Source: SXVE01 sp036388895
Lineage (GTDB): Bacteria > Acidobacteriota > Blastocatellia > Pyrinomonadales > Pyrinomonadaceae
DNA length: 64,000 nucleotides
Reading direction: 5' to 3'
Assembly (NCBI GenBank): GCA_036388895.1
Contig: DASVQY010000039.1
Coordinates: 1 to 64,000 of the forward strand
Numbering within the stretch: the stretch's first letter is position 1; each line of letters opens with the position of its first letter. Under the pieces are notes generated by a model. It was not told where the DNA came from and searched no databases. It was given only the letters and a program-made list of their open reading frames with translations. Below are positions 1 through 9,526 of the stretch, piece after piece. The translations under genes and the position numbers were made by a program.

Positions 1-2175
1 CTTGAAATCTTCGGTCGAAACGTCTTTGTTGAAATTCGAGGCGACGAAATCCTTCATCATTTTGCTGAATCTCGCGTCGCCGGTTTTCGCGTCGTACATC
101 ATCATCCGAAGCATATGCAGAATGTACGCGCCTTTCGGATAGACGAGAAAGCGGTAAGCGTTGCCGGATTTTCCCGAATTTAAGCGAAAACCTTGAGTTA
201 CCGGTCCGACCGTGTAAGGTTTTAAACCTTTCGTCGCGGGCGAACCTTCAACGATCAAATCACGTTCGGCTTCCCAGAATTCGTTGAATTTTTTCAAATC
301 TTTTCTGACGTACTGAATGTAGAGCGAGGTCGAAAGCTGCGCAAAGCCTTCGCTCATCCACTGATCCCGATAGCTCGACCAGCCGACGGCGTGTCCCCAC
401 CATTGATGCGCGATTTCGTGCGCGCCGACTTCGCGCCAGAATTCGCTGGTTCCGCCCTTTGTGCCGAAAAGCTGCGCGCGCTGCGTTTCGCCGATAAAAG
501 CAAAATACGGCATATAAACGAGCGAGCCCCAGGCTTGCCCGAAATTCCCTGCCGGCTGCTGCGTCATTGCGATTCTCTTAAACGGCATTTTTCCGAAAAA
601 AGTGTTGTATATGCGCAGAGCGTTTTGCGATTCGCCGAGAACCGTCTGAGCTAAGCTGCTTGTCGAAATAGCTCCGAGCGTTGTTGTATCGTTTAACGAA
701 ACGCCCGCATTTCGCGCGCTGCTCTGAGCAGCTTCCAGTTGAACCTGATAACTTTTTAGTTCATCGGGAATTTCTCTGTTCACATACACTTCCAAGCCGT
801 AGCCGGAGCCCTCGTCGGCAATTTCTTTTTTGATAAAATCGCCGTAATTAAAGCCCGCCACCGCCATTTCGTCTTCTTTGCTCGACCAGCGGGCAATTTT
901 TAAATTTCCCTCGGTTTTTTCCGGCTCGATTACTTCGCCGACGCCGATCATCACGTATTGTTTCGGATAACGCAGCGTGATGTCGAAAGTTGCCCGGTCG
1001 CCGAAGGCGCTCGCACCGTTGTTCGGATACCAGCTCGAACGCGGAACCAGAACGAAATTACCCGTTCCGGCTTGTCTCAAGGCTTCCTCGCCTTCGTACT
1101 CAAAAGTCAAGACGAAAGATTTTCCGACTTCGGGCGCAGCGGGCAGAATTATCGCCAGACTTCCGTCCTTGTTTCGGTCTTCCTGAATAATATTTATTTC
1201 TTCGCCTTCCTCGCTTAAAACACGTTTGACGCGCAAAGACGGATACAAATCGAACGGCAACACGCGCTGCCCTGGAACGCGCACTTTCATTGTAATCTTA
1301 TCCGTCGCAAGCAGTTTCGTGCCGCGCACCGTCACGTCTATCTCGTGTTTCGTCAAATCGAAAACGCGCCGGTCTTGCTTGCTCGTCGCCGTTCCTTTTT
1401 TGTATTCGTCAGCGAGATGAAACGCCGTCAGAAAAGCGAAGTCGCCTTCCGCATAATTGAGCAGAACGACTTGCTCGGGCGAAAGATTTTCGATGCCGAG
1501 CGGATCCATCTGGTACAGGAGTTTGCTGTATTTTTTGCCTTCGACGAATGCCGCGAAAAACCCCGGACGCGCCGACGCGTAAACATCCATCAGGATTCGA
1601 GTCGCTATATTGGAGCGAAACCTGTTGCGCAGCAAAGATTCTTTTTCGCGGAACGCGTCGCGCGCTTTGGCAGATTGCGCGCCGCCGGAAGACATTTTCA
1701 CTGCGGCTGAATTTTTGACTTCATTAAAAGTTTCGTCGGTAAAAAAAACGACGAGTTGAGTGAATTGCTCTTTCAGTTCCGGCGATCCGACGAAGAAATT
1801 GAGCATTTTCTTCTCAGAATCTACGGGCGGTGTCAACGCCATTTCGCCGTCGCCGATGAAAACCGCGCCCGTCGTTCTGCCCTGCGACGGCGCGAGAAAA
1901 TACAATTCGCCGCTTTTCAAGGTAAACGTAGCGGCATCGCGTTTCAGCACGAGATTATTGACCGACGCGTACTCTCCGCCAAAAGCGTTAGGATTTTCCG
2001 ACAGTTTGCGAAGTTCGACATAAACGGGATCAATGTTCGCTTTTGTCGCGGTAACCGTTACTTCGCCGACGACTCTCGGCGAGGCGGTCGGCGCAGGTTG
2101 CGGATTTTGCGCGATGACAGCGAAAACAAAACATAATAATCCGAATAAAACTGCAAAGAATCTATTTATTTTCAT
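1..2175 (-). CDS. M1 family metallopeptidase (aminopeptidase N-like), C-terminus beyond window
   Basis: Zinc aminopeptidase that removes N-terminal residues from peptides. The reading frame runs from ATG at 2175 to the window edge (725 codons, no stop reached), so the gene is cut by the window and not broken. A GGAAG Shine-Dalgarno lies just upstream. The N-terminus is a hydrophobic signal peptide ending near AQN, followed by a Pro/Thr linker, so the protein is exported. The M1 zinc signature HEIAHQWWG starts at residue 586 and the third zinc ligand, in a SEGFAQ context, is Glu609, exactly the HEXXH-X18-E spacing. The roughly 500 residues before the zinc site form a long N-terminal region typical of large M1 enzymes. 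The family is clear; substrate and exact subfamily are not. Confidence 0.93.
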   Translation of the reverse strand, partial: MKINRFFAVLFGLLCFVFAVIAQNPQPAPTASPRVVGEVTVTATKANIDPVYVELRKLSENPNAFGGEYASVNNLVLKRDAATFTLKSGELYFLAPSQGRTTGAVFIGDGEMALTPPVDSEKKMLNFFVGSPELKEQFTQLVVFFTDETFNEVKNSAAVKMSSGGAQSAKARDAFREKESLLRNRFRSNIATRILMDVYASARPGFFAAFVEGKKYSKLLYQMDPLGIENLSPEQVVLLNYAEGDFAFLTAFHLADEYKKGTATSKQDRRVFDLTKHEIDVTVRGTKLLATDKITMKVRVPGQRVLPFDLYPSLRVKRVLSEEGEEINIIQEDRNKDGSLAIILPAAPEVGKSFVLTFEYEGEEALRQAGTGNFVLVPRSSWYPNNGASAFGDRATFDITLRYPKQYVMIGVGEVIEPEKTEGNLKIARWSSKEDEMAVAGFNYGDFIKKEIADEGSGYGLEVYVNREIPDELKSYQVQLEAAQSSARNAGVSLNDTTTLGAISTSSLAQTVLGESQNALRIYNTFFGKMPFKRIAMTQQPAGNFGQAWGSLVYMPYFAFIGETQRAQLFGTKGGTSEFWREVGAHEIAHQWWGHAVGWSSYRDQWMSEGFAQLSTSLYIQYVRKDLKKFNEFWEAERDLIVEGSPATKGLKPYTVGPVTQGFRLNSGKSGNAYRFLVYPKGAYILHMLRMMMYDAKTGDARFSKMMKDFVASNFNKDVSTEDFK

Positions 2176-2860
2176 TTTTACTTCCGTTGATTTATTAGAT
2201 ATTTATTATTTTTAAAGTTTGGCTTTGTTTATATGTGAAGTTTTCAACGCTCGAAAAACCCTTCCTTCCGAAAGTCGTCGGAAACTCTGAAGCGTTCCGA
2301 AAACGTCGGGCGGTTAAAAAGTTTTACGCTGATGTCGTATGAAAACGTGATTGCTAGTTGGAAGACATCTCAAAAATAAATTGATCCGACGCATTAGTCG
2401 AGATTTATGTGCCGAGTTGTGAGCAAAAAGTGACGAACGGTTTGAAAAATGATTTTACCGGAAAGAAGCGAAAAATTCGCTTCTCGCGCAAATGTCCACA
2501 GTCTCGGAATAAATCCAATTTTTCGTTTTTTTTTCCGATGAATATTGGCTTTTATAAAAATAAAACATAACTTATAAAATTATTCTGTCCGATCAAATGA
2601 GGAATCGGTTTAACCGTTTTACAAACAAATTAATACGGTTCATCCCTTTTTCGTTCGCATCTTTAAATTCAGTGTTTAATCTCAAACCTTCGGCACATAT
2701 TCGCGCCGCGCCGAAAGAAAACTACGAAGACACTCCCGCTCAGCAATACAGCGGCGCAGAAAATTATGGTTCGAAGCTTTAGATAAAAACAATGTATGCT
2801 TTTTTTTCAAAAATATTTGTTAAAAAGACGAAAATCAGCGGAAACGATTAATATGTTTTT
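2176..2860. other. Intergenic region between divergent M1 peptidase and LytS-like kinase
   Basis: No convincing gene. A 61-codon frame at 2597-2782 has no family features and no ribosome binding site. A small hairpin (GAAGCGAA at 2465-2472, TTCGCTTC at 2476-2483) lacks a T-tract. The stretch around 2540-2590 is very AT-rich with TATAAAAT-like words and is the likeliest promoter area for one or both flanking genes. Confidence 0.5.
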
Positions 2861-3958
2861 ATGCAAAACCGTTTGACGGCTCTCGGCGTCACACTCGCGT
2901 TCTGGACGTTTCTGGCACTGCTTTTCACGCCGCAAACTTATCTTGCAAACCTGGGTTCGCCGACGCCTTTGTCCGTTTGGCAGGCTTTTACCGCCAATTC
3001 GGTTATGTTTTACAGTTGGGCGGCGCTGACGCCTCTGATTTTGTGGCTCGGACGCCGTTTGCCGCTCGAACGCCCGCGTTTCTGGCGCAATTTGATCGTT
3101 TTGTTCACGCTCGCTTTTCCGTTCGCCGTTTTGCACGTTTTTATGGTCGGGGCTGTCAACTCGCTCGCGCTAAGTTTTTATGAGAATTATCAAAGCCCGG
3201 TTCCGGTTATAGCTTTAATCGTCGGTTACGGAGCGACGAACGTAATGGTTTACTGGGGAATGATTGCGGTCAGCCAGGCGCAGAATTATTTCAACCGTTA
3301 CAGAGAACGCGAAAAATCGCTCGCGCTGGCGCAGCTTCAATCTTTAAGAACGCAGCTCAACCCGCATTTTTTGTTTAATACTTTGAATGCGATTTCCGAA
3401 CTCGTTTACGAAAGCGCCGAAGAAGCCGAAACGACAATCGGGAAACTCAGCGAGCTTTTGCGAATGACGCTCAAAACCGAGCAGGCGCAGGAAATACCGC
3501 TGCACCAGGAGTTGGAGTTTTTGCGTAAGTACGTTGAAATTCAGCAAACGCTGCTTCAGGAACGATTAAAGGTCTGCTGGCGCATCGCGCCCGAAACTTT
3601 GTATGCCTGCGTTCCGAATATGATTTTGCAGCCGCTCGTGGAAAACGCGATTCGCCACGGAATCGCGCCGCGCCGCAGCGGAGGAACTTTAAAGATTGTG
3701 TCCGTTAAAGAAAACAATCTATTGGTTTTGCGTGTTCAGGACGACGGTTTTGGTTTTAATTCTGAAAGAAAGAGCGAAAAGGGAGACGGAATCGGCTTGC
3801 TCAACACGCGCACCCGTCTCAAACATCTCTACGGCGATGAACAAAAATTCACGCTAGAAGCCGCGCCGGGCGAAGAAGGCGTTGCTGCCGTGATTGAAAT
3901 TCCGTTTGTCGAAAGCAGTAAAAAAGATGACACAGAAGATACGCACTTTAATAGTTGA
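2861..3958 (+). CDS. LytS/AlgZ-type sensor histidine kinase
   Basis: Membrane sensor kinase of the His_kinase (LytS/YehU) family, 365 residues. Four hydrophobic segments lie near residues 7-24, 47-64, 77-97 and 115-138. A cytoplasmic region follows with the family H-box TQLNPHFLFNTLNAIS (phospho-acceptor His169), then a HATPase_c domain with the N-box VENAIRHGI and a G-box around GDGIGLLNTRTRL. No separate ligand-binding domain is present, so the signal is probably sensed in or near the membrane. The gene overlaps the next gene, a LytTR regulator, by 32 bp, so the two are almost certainly co-translated and form a pair. The start is the ATG at 2861; no strong Shine-Dalgarno is visible. Confidence 0.92.
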   Translation: MQNRLTALGVTLAFWTFLALLFTPQTYLANLGSPTPLSVWQAFTANSVMFYSWAALTPLILWLGRRLPLERPRFWRNLIVLFTLAFPFAVLHVFMVGAVNSLALSFYENYQSPVPVIALIVGYGATNVMVYWGMIAVSQAQNYFNRYREREKSLALAQLQSLRTQLNPHFLFNTLNAISELVYESAEEAETTIGKLSELLRMTLKTEQAQEIPLHQELEFLRKYVEIQQTLLQERLKVCWRIAPETLYACVPNMILQPLVENAIRHGIAPRRSGGTLKIVSVKENNLLVLRVQDDGFGFNSERKSEKGDGIGLLNTRTRLKHLYGDEQKFTLEAAPGEEGVAAVIEIPFVESSKKDDTEDTHFNS

Positions 3959-4697
3959 CGATATGCTGCTGGCGCGAAAACGCCTGCAGCGAGTTTTAAC
4001 CGGAGACCCGGACATAGAAATAATTCGTGAATGCGCGGACGGCGGTCAGGCAGTCGCGGCTGTCCGTGAATTGAAACCGGATTTAATGTTTCTCGACGTT
4101 CAGATGCCGGAAACCGACGGTTTCGAGGCGCTTGCGGAAATCGGCGCGGAAAACGCTCCGGTCGTGATTTTCGTCACGGCTTTCGATCATTTCGCGCTGC
4201 GCGCTTTTGAAGTTCACGCACTCGATTATTTGCTGAAACCGTTCGATGTCGAACGCTTGAAAAAAACCGTCGTTCGCGCCAAAACGCAAATCCGTAAACG
4301 TCAAACCGACGGCGTTACCGACCGGCTCGCGGCTTTACTTAAAGATTTAAAGACCGGAACGAAATATCTCAAGCGATTAACGGTCAAAACTCGCGGGCGC
4401 ACAATTTTCGTGATGGTTAACGATATTGATTACGTCGAAGCCGAAGGCAATTATTTAAGCTTACGAATCGGCAATCAATCGCATCTTATTCGTTCGACGC
4501 TCGGTCAATTAGAGCAGCGTCTCGACCCGGAAAGATTTGTCCGCATTCATCGTTCGACTATTATAAATATTGACAGCATCAAAGAAATGCACCCGCTGTT
4601 TAACGGCGACCAATTGGTAATAACGAAAAGCGGCAAAGAATTGACGTGGAGCCGCACTCATCGTGATCGTCTGAACGAAATAATTGAGAGTTTTTAA
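3927..4697 (+). CDS. LytTR-family response regulator
   Basis: DNA-binding partner of the upstream kinase. It has 256 residues from ATG 3927; an in-frame start further upstream (3894) lies inside the kinase gene and would add residues without family similarity. The receiver domain (about 1-125) shows the acidic pair at D11/D12, phospho-acceptor Asp57 in FLDVQMP and Lys104 in LKPFD. A LytTR domain covers about 150-255, with IDYVEAEGNYLSL and FVRIHRSTIIN as its typical blocks. LytTR regulators bind direct repeats upstream of target genes; an S41 peptidase gene follows 68 bp downstream, but shared control is only a guess. Confidence 0.94.
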   Translation: MTQKIRTLIVDDMLLARKRLQRVLTGDPDIEIIRECADGGQAVAAVRELKPDLMFLDVQMPETDGFEALAEIGAENAPVVIFVTAFDHFALRAFEVHALDYLLKPFDVERLKKTVVRAKTQIRKRQTDGVTDRLAALLKDLKTGTKYLKRLTVKTRGRTIFVMVNDIDYVEAEGNYLSLRIGNQSHLIRSTLGQLEQRLDPERFVRIHRSTIINIDSIKEMHPLFNGDQLVITKSGKELTWSRTHRDRLNEIIESF

Positions 4698-4765
4698 TTT
4701 ATTTGCAAATTGGTAATTTGCGAAACGGTACAACTTGAGAGCTATAACTTGGTTTTTATATAGTT

Positions 4766-6067
4766 ATGAACGTAAAAGTGCAAAATTTCTTGAGATTATC
4801 CGGCATTCCGGCGCTGATTTTGCTTGTTGCGATCAACGCGGTGCCCCAAATTCCTCCGCCGGAGAGAGTTAAAATCTTCGGCAAAGTTTGGGACACAATA
4901 AACCGGAAATATTACGACCCGAATTTTAACGGCGTAAATTGGACGGCGGCGCGAGAGCGCTATCTTCCGCGCGTCGAAACAGCTAAAGACGATGCGGAAT
5001 TCTACTCGCTGGTCAAACAAATGGTCGGCGAACTCGGCGACGCGCACACCAATTTTCTCACTCCGAAAGAAGCGGCGGCGCGCAAATCAAGGCAGAGCGT
5101 CGGCGTCGGATTATGGATCGGCGAAGCCGAAGGCAAGCCGGTCGTTTTCGGCGTAAAGGCGGACTCTGAAGCGGCGCGGGCGGGAATCGTGCCCGGAATG
5201 ATTCTGACCGCCGTTGACGGTCGAAATGCAAGGGAAGTTTTGGCGGAAAAACGAGCGGCGATTAAATCTTCGTCAGCGAACGCGGTCAATCGGTTTGCTT
5301 ACGCGAGGCTTCTCAGCGGAGCGGAAAATACTCCGGTCGTGCTCGGCTTTCTTGATTTAAACAATCAAGTAAAAGAAGTTACGCTCTTCAGACGCGCAAA
5401 CAACAATTTCAACTTTTCAGCATCCGAACTCGTTTCCCGCCGACTTCCGTCAAATATCGGCTACATCCGCTTCGACGAGTTCAAATCGTCTTTTCTCAAG
5501 CCGTACAAAAAGGCGCTCATTGAATTAAAAGATACAAAAGGTTTGATTATTGATTTGCGTTTTAATGCGGGCGGCGAAGCCTACGCGATGGAAGAAATCG
5601 CCGAGCGTTTTTTCAGCGAAAAAGTTTCGTTCGGCAAAGCGAAAACGCGAACCGGCAAAATGCCGAAATTCCTCGGCATCAGCCTGGTTCCGAAAGAATT
5701 GTTCGTCGGCGATGACGATATGCACCTTTATTCCGCTCCGGTAGTTGTTTTAATCAGCAGTTATTCAGCGAGTGCGTCGGAACACTTCGCCGTCGGGATG
5801 CAGGAAAGCGGCAGAGCGAAAATCGTCGGTTCGCAAAGCTGCGGCTGTCTGCTCGGCATTATCGGCAAAACGAAAATCGAGGGCGCCGAATTGTACCTGA
5901 GCCAGATTGACTTTATTTCGGCGCAGGGCAAACGAATCGAAGGCGTCGGCGTCACGCCGGATTTGCCGGTTGCGCCGACCGTTGCGGACGCGGCAGACAA
6001 TTTTTCGGCGGCGGTGCGCGAAGCGGAAAAACTACTCACATCTCTTTCCGCGGCGCAGTCGAACTAA
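4766..6067 (+). CDS. S41 family (C-terminal-processing type) peptidase
   Basis: Secreted serine peptidase of the tail-specific protease family, 433 residues. The N-terminus has a hydrophobic export segment (about residues 8-28). A helical N-terminal domain follows, then a PDZ-like region (about 110-175, with SEAARAGIVPGMILTAVDG), then the S41 core. The SASASE nucleophile motif lies at residues 334-339. After it the usual TFGKG motif, which carries the catalytic Lys of CtpA/Tsp, is replaced by a Cys-rich GSQSCGCLLG stretch. The enzyme may therefore use a different base or be catalytically altered. It follows the LytTR regulator on the same strand. Confidence 0.86.
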   Translation: MNVKVQNFLRLSGIPALILLVAINAVPQIPPPERVKIFGKVWDTINRKYYDPNFNGVNWTAARERYLPRVETAKDDAEFYSLVKQMVGELGDAHTNFLTPKEAAARKSRQSVGVGLWIGEAEGKPVVFGVKADSEAARAGIVPGMILTAVDGRNAREVLAEKRAAIKSSSANAVNRFAYARLLSGAENTPVVLGFLDLNNQVKEVTLFRRANNNFNFSASELVSRRLPSNIGYIRFDEFKSSFLKPYKKALIELKDTKGLIIDLRFNAGGEAYAMEEIAERFFSEKVSFGKAKTRTGKMPKFLGISLVPKELFVGDDDMHLYSAPVVVLISSYSASASEHFAVGMQESGRAKIVGSQSCGCLLGIIGKTKIEGAELYLSQIDFISAQGKRIEGVGVTPDLPVAPTVADAADNFSAAVREAEKLLTSLSAAQSN

Positions 6068-6171
6068 AAGCTGTATCAAAAATACTTTGTGCTCTTTGCG
6101 GTTAAAATTAACCGGTAAAATCAACCGCAAAGGGCGTAATGAATGCCAAACAAGCATTTTTGAGACAGCTT
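6068..6171. repeat. 104-bp imperfect palindromic intergenic element
   Basis: Outer arms 6068-6087 and 6152-6171 are inverted repeats matching at 18 of 20 positions (AAGCTGT at one end, ACAGCTT at the other). Inner arms CTTTGCGGTT (6094-6103) and AACCGCAAAG (6123-6132) are perfect. The element starts at the S41 peptidase stop codon. It resembles a short palindromic mobile element or a REP/MITE-like unit; no transposase is nearby. It could also fold in RNA and act in 3-prime end formation. Confidence 0.6.
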
Positions 6172-6870
6172 CTAAATTAAATTTTTAGGTTAAATAGCAA
6201 TAATTCCATCCTCAAAACCTGTTCGTCGAAATTCCGATACTGTTCATCACATTTCAAAATCAGTCCTCGAAAAAACAAATAACTTTGTCTGACCGATTGT
6301 CGTCTGCGCAGTTTGCCACGCGAGAGAAATAGCAACACAAAGTAATAAAAGACAAAAAATCACTTGTTTTAACGCAGTTTGCGAGGTTGCTTTTCTCAAT
6401 TTCATAATCGTAAAAATCTCATAATCCTACAAATAAAGATTTTTATTTCTTTTGTTATTAAAAACAATATTTTTGTGATGAACCGCACGAAGTTAATCAT
6501 TAATCCGGTAAAAAGCTTCTCAAGCCGAAAATTACGGCAATAAAACCGGCTTTTTTGTTTCAATTTGTCATTCGCGCAATTAAATTTCCAAAACGCGATT
6601 TGTGGGATTACCCGGCAGAAAGATAATTCTGCTTCTCGATTTCCCGAAAATAAACGAACTGCATATTTTTCGATACGGTTCGTCACTTTATCGTCCGCCG
6701 AAGTCATAAACTTTCATAAACTAAATAACGCCATTTATTTTCAAACAGCGCCCGAACAATAAATCAGAAACAGTCAAAGCTTTGCGTTTTCGCAGCGGTG
6801 TAAATACCAGCCAAACTGTTTTTGAAAGCGAGGACGCCGATAAAATTTTTTAGAAAAGGATTACAACATT
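6172..6870. other. AT-rich intergenic region upstream of the M13 peptidase
   Basis: No long gene. It contains the small signal-peptide-like frame listed separately (6247-6405, minus). The remainder, particularly 6400-6800, is AT-rich with scattered stops in all frames and shows no terminator or recognised regulatory site. Confidence 0.5.
6247..6405 (-). pseudogene. Possible remnant of a small secreted protein
   Basis: A 52-codon frame from ATG 6405 encodes a basic N-terminus followed by a strongly hydrophobic stretch (IFCLLLLCVAISLAW) and a TAQT-like end, which looks like a signal peptide of the kind used by the neighbouring exported proteins. It then stops at two consecutive TGA codons, after which the same frame stays open for about 17 more codons. 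No Shine-Dalgarno is visible. It may be a decayed gene, a tiny exported peptide, or chance; I cannot recognise a family. Confidence 0.25.
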
Positions 6871-8913
6871 ATGAAATTCGCTTATTTTCGCCCGGCGATA
6901 GCATTTCTGATCGTCACGGCAATTTTTACTACAACGTTCGGACAAAGCGCGGGCAAAAAAGGACCCGATCTCGCCAGCCTCGATCGAAGCTGCAAACCGT
7001 GTGAAGATTTTTACAAATATGCCAACGGCGGCTGGCTCAATGATTCAAAAAATCAGATTCCGGCGGCTTATTCGTCGTGGGGCAAAGCCAATATCTTAGC
7101 CGACAATAACTCGACGGCTTTAAAGCAGATTGTCGAAGAATCCGCGAAAAACACAGCCGCGCCGAAAGGCGGCACACAAAAAATGGTCGGTGATCTTTAC
7201 ACGAGCTGTATGGACGAAGCCCGGATCGAAGCCGCCGGTGCGAAACCGCTCGCCGCGAATTTGACTCGAATCGAAGCGATTAGATCAGTTAGCGATTTGG
7301 CGGGCGAAGTCGGACGGATGCACCGTGAAGGATTTCCGGTTCTGTTCGGTTTGGGAGCCGGTCCCGATTTAAAGAACAGCACGATCATCATCGCGCAAAC
7401 CGGACAAGGCGGATTGAGCCTTCCGAACCGCGATTACTACACGAATCAAGATGAGAAATCGAAAGAAATTCGTGAAGCGTTGGTCAAACATATCGCGCGA
7501 ATGTTTGAGCTGCTCGGCGATGATTCAGCCAAAGCAGCCGCTGCCGCGCAAACCGTTTTAACGATTCAAACCAAACTCGCCGAAGCATCAAAAGCGCCGG
7601 TTCAACTGCGCGACCCGAACGCCAATTACAATAAATTCACTTTCGCGCAGCTTAAAGAGCTGACGCCAGATTGGTCATGGGACGCTTATCTTGCGGCTCG
7701 CAATGCGCCGAAAATCAACGAAATCAACGTCGCGCAGCCGGAATTTTTCAAAGAAGTCAACCGTTTGGCAATTGCCGTTTCGCTCGACGATTGGAAAACT
7801 TTGCTGCGCTGGCATCTGGTCAGCACAGCCGCTTCGAGAATGTCGAAGAAGTTCGACGATGAAAAATTCAATTTTAACCGTGTTTTCTCCGGTCAAAAAG
7901 AACAGTTGCCGCGCGAAAAACGATGCGTTTCGACGACCGACGGCTTGCTCGGCGACGCGCTCGGACAGGAATTCGTTAAACGAACTTTTCCGCCCGCTTC
8001 AAAAGCGCGGATGAAAGAAATGGTCAATAATCTGACGGCAGCTTTCCGCGAGCGGCTGTTAAAGCTCGATTGGATGAGCGACGAGACCCGCAAACAGGCG
8101 CTCGTCAAACTCGACGCAATCGTGCAGAAAATCGGCTACCCGGACAAATGGGAATCGTTCGACGGGCTTAAAATAAGCCGTGAATCGTTTTTCGATAATA
8201 CTTTGCAGGCAATCGCTTTTCACGGCGACAAGAATTTGCAGAAAATCGGCAAACCGGTTGACCGAACGGAATGGGCGATGACCGTTCCGACGGTTAACGC
8301 TTATTATTCTTCACTGCTCAACGAGATTGTTTTTCCCGCCGGAATTTTGCAGCCGCCGATGTTCGATCCGAACGCCGACGACGCGATTAATTACGGTGCA
8401 ATCGGCGCGGTCATCGGTCACGAAATTACGCACGGCTTCGACGACAAAGGCAGTCTTTTCGACGCAAAAGGCAATCTGCGGATGTGGTGGACGCCGGAAG
8501 ATCGCGCCAAATTCGATCAGCGCGCCGAATGCATCGTCAAACAATATAACAGCTATCAAGTAGCCGACGATCTTTTCATCAACGGAAAATTGACTCTGGG
8601 CGAAAACATCGGCGATCTCGGCGGCTTAACCGTCGCTTACGAGGCTTATATGAAATCGCTGTCGGGCAAGCCGCGCGTCGAAATAGACGGTTTCACGCCG
8701 GAACAGAGGTTTTTTCTCGGCTACGCTCAAGCGTGGGTCAGACAAGCGCGCGCCGAATTCGAACGCAATTACGTAAAAAACGACGTGCATTCGCTGCCGC
8801 GTTTCCGCGTGCTCGGACCTTTATCGAACATGCCGCAATTTGCCGCCGCATTTAATTGCAAGCCGGGCGACAAAATGGTGCGCCCCGAAAGCGAGCGCTG
8901 CCAAATCTGGTAG
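6871..8913 (+). CDS. M13 family zinc metallopeptidase (neprilysin/PepO-like)
   Basis: Exported zinc endopeptidase of the neprilysin family that cleaves short peptides; 680 residues, the normal size. The signal peptide is at residues 1-25. The mature N-terminus carries the family opening CKPCEDFYKYANGGWL. The zinc motif HEITHGFDD begins at residue 517 and the third ligand is Glu578 in GENIGDLGG. The C-terminus ends with the family Cys-x-x-Trp (CQIW). Several Cys residues at typical M13 positions suggest disulfides, consistent with action outside the cytoplasm. An AAAGGA-type ribosome site precedes the ATG. The gene is monocistronic and followed by an intrinsic terminator. Confidence 0.95.
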   Translation: MKFAYFRPAIAFLIVTAIFTTTFGQSAGKKGPDLASLDRSCKPCEDFYKYANGGWLNDSKNQIPAAYSSWGKANILADNNSTALKQIVEESAKNTAAPKGGTQKMVGDLYTSCMDEARIEAAGAKPLAANLTRIEAIRSVSDLAGEVGRMHREGFPVLFGLGAGPDLKNSTIIIAQTGQGGLSLPNRDYYTNQDEKSKEIREALVKHIARMFELLGDDSAKAAAAAQTVLTIQTKLAEASKAPVQLRDPNANYNKFTFAQLKELTPDWSWDAYLAARNAPKINEINVAQPEFFKEVNRLAIAVSLDDWKTLLRWHLVSTAASRMSKKFDDEKFNFNRVFSGQKEQLPREKRCVSTTDGLLGDALGQEFVKRTFPPASKARMKEMVNNLTAAFRERLLKLDWMSDETRKQALVKLDAIVQKIGYPDKWESFDGLKISRESFFDNTLQAIAFHGDKNLQKIGKPVDRTEWAMTVPTVNAYYSSLLNEIVFPAGILQPPMFDPNADDAINYGAIGAVIGHEITHGFDDKGSLFDAKGNLRMWWTPEDRAKFDQRAECIVKQYNSYQVADDLFINGKLTLGENIGDLGGLTVAYEAYMKSLSGKPRVEIDGFTPEQRFFLGYAQAWVRQARAEFERNYVKNDVHSLPRFRVLGPLSNMPQFAAAFNCKPGDKMVRPESERCQIW

Positions 8914-8934
8914 TAATTCGGAAAACATTTTTAC

Positions 8935-9000
8935 GCCTGCGAGACGCACGAAACAATCTTTATTTCGTGCGCTTCGCAGGCAATTTCTTTTTTTATTTTT
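8935..9000 (+). terminator. Intrinsic terminator of the M13 peptidase gene
   Basis: A long stem pairs GCCTGCGAGACGCACGAAA with TTTCGTGCGCTTCGCAGGC (8935-8981, one small mismatch) and is followed by a T-rich tail to about 9000. It starts 21 bp after the stop codon. Confidence 0.85.
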
Positions 9001-9526
9001 ATTCTTCCAGCCTAAAAACCGGCTTTTATAACAAAGATTTTAAGTCTAAAAAGTTTTGATATTTTTTTTGTTACTCACCATCCGACGGCAAAGCCATCCG
9101 CACAATCTTTTCTTTGATAAAGAATAAAGACTTCTCAGAAATCACCGACCAATTGATGTCCGCCTGAAAAATCTTAGTTTTATTTCGGTTATCAAACAAA
9201 GATACAGGGCAGCGCGATTTTTCGTGTTTATTGGTGCTGAGGGAAAATTTTGAAAGATTCAGAAAAATAATTAACAATTGAAAGTGAACGGGTAATAGTC
9301 GCGCCGTAAGCAAAAAGTATTCAGTATTAGTTATTCAATATTTACTGTTTTTTAGCACGAAGCTGCTCCCGATTGAAAATTTTAGTTTCCGATGCGGATT
9401 TTCTAATAAATGTTAAAATAAATCTAAAGATTGAAGCGGAACGATTCATTCAGTTTTTACGGTCGGCAACCGTTTGATTTTGGCAATTTCAAGTTTCAGA
9501 AAGCATAAAATCGGAGGAAAGTTTCA
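9001..9526. other. AT-rich intergenic region, no supported gene
   Basis: An 80-codon frame on the minus strand (9071-9313) has no Shine-Dalgarno and no recognisable domain. The end of the region carries a clear GGAGGA ribosome site (9513-9518) for the MFS gene. A promoter for the downstream operon is expected here, but I cannot point to convincing -35/-10 boxes. Confidence 0.45.

Noticed and set aside
1345..2136. Long plus-strand reading frames opposite the M1 peptidase
   Set aside because: They are antisense to a gene with intact zinc motifs, are Arg-rich and low in family features, as expected from shadow frames in this codon usage.
2597..2782. 61-codon plus-strand frame upstream of the LytS-like kinase
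   Set aside because: No ribosome site or domain, and it ends in a spacer with no conserved features.
9071..9313. 80-codon minus-strand frame in the spacer before the MFS gene
   Set aside because: No ribosome site, no recognisable domain; AT-rich spacer sequence. A gene remnant cannot be excluded.
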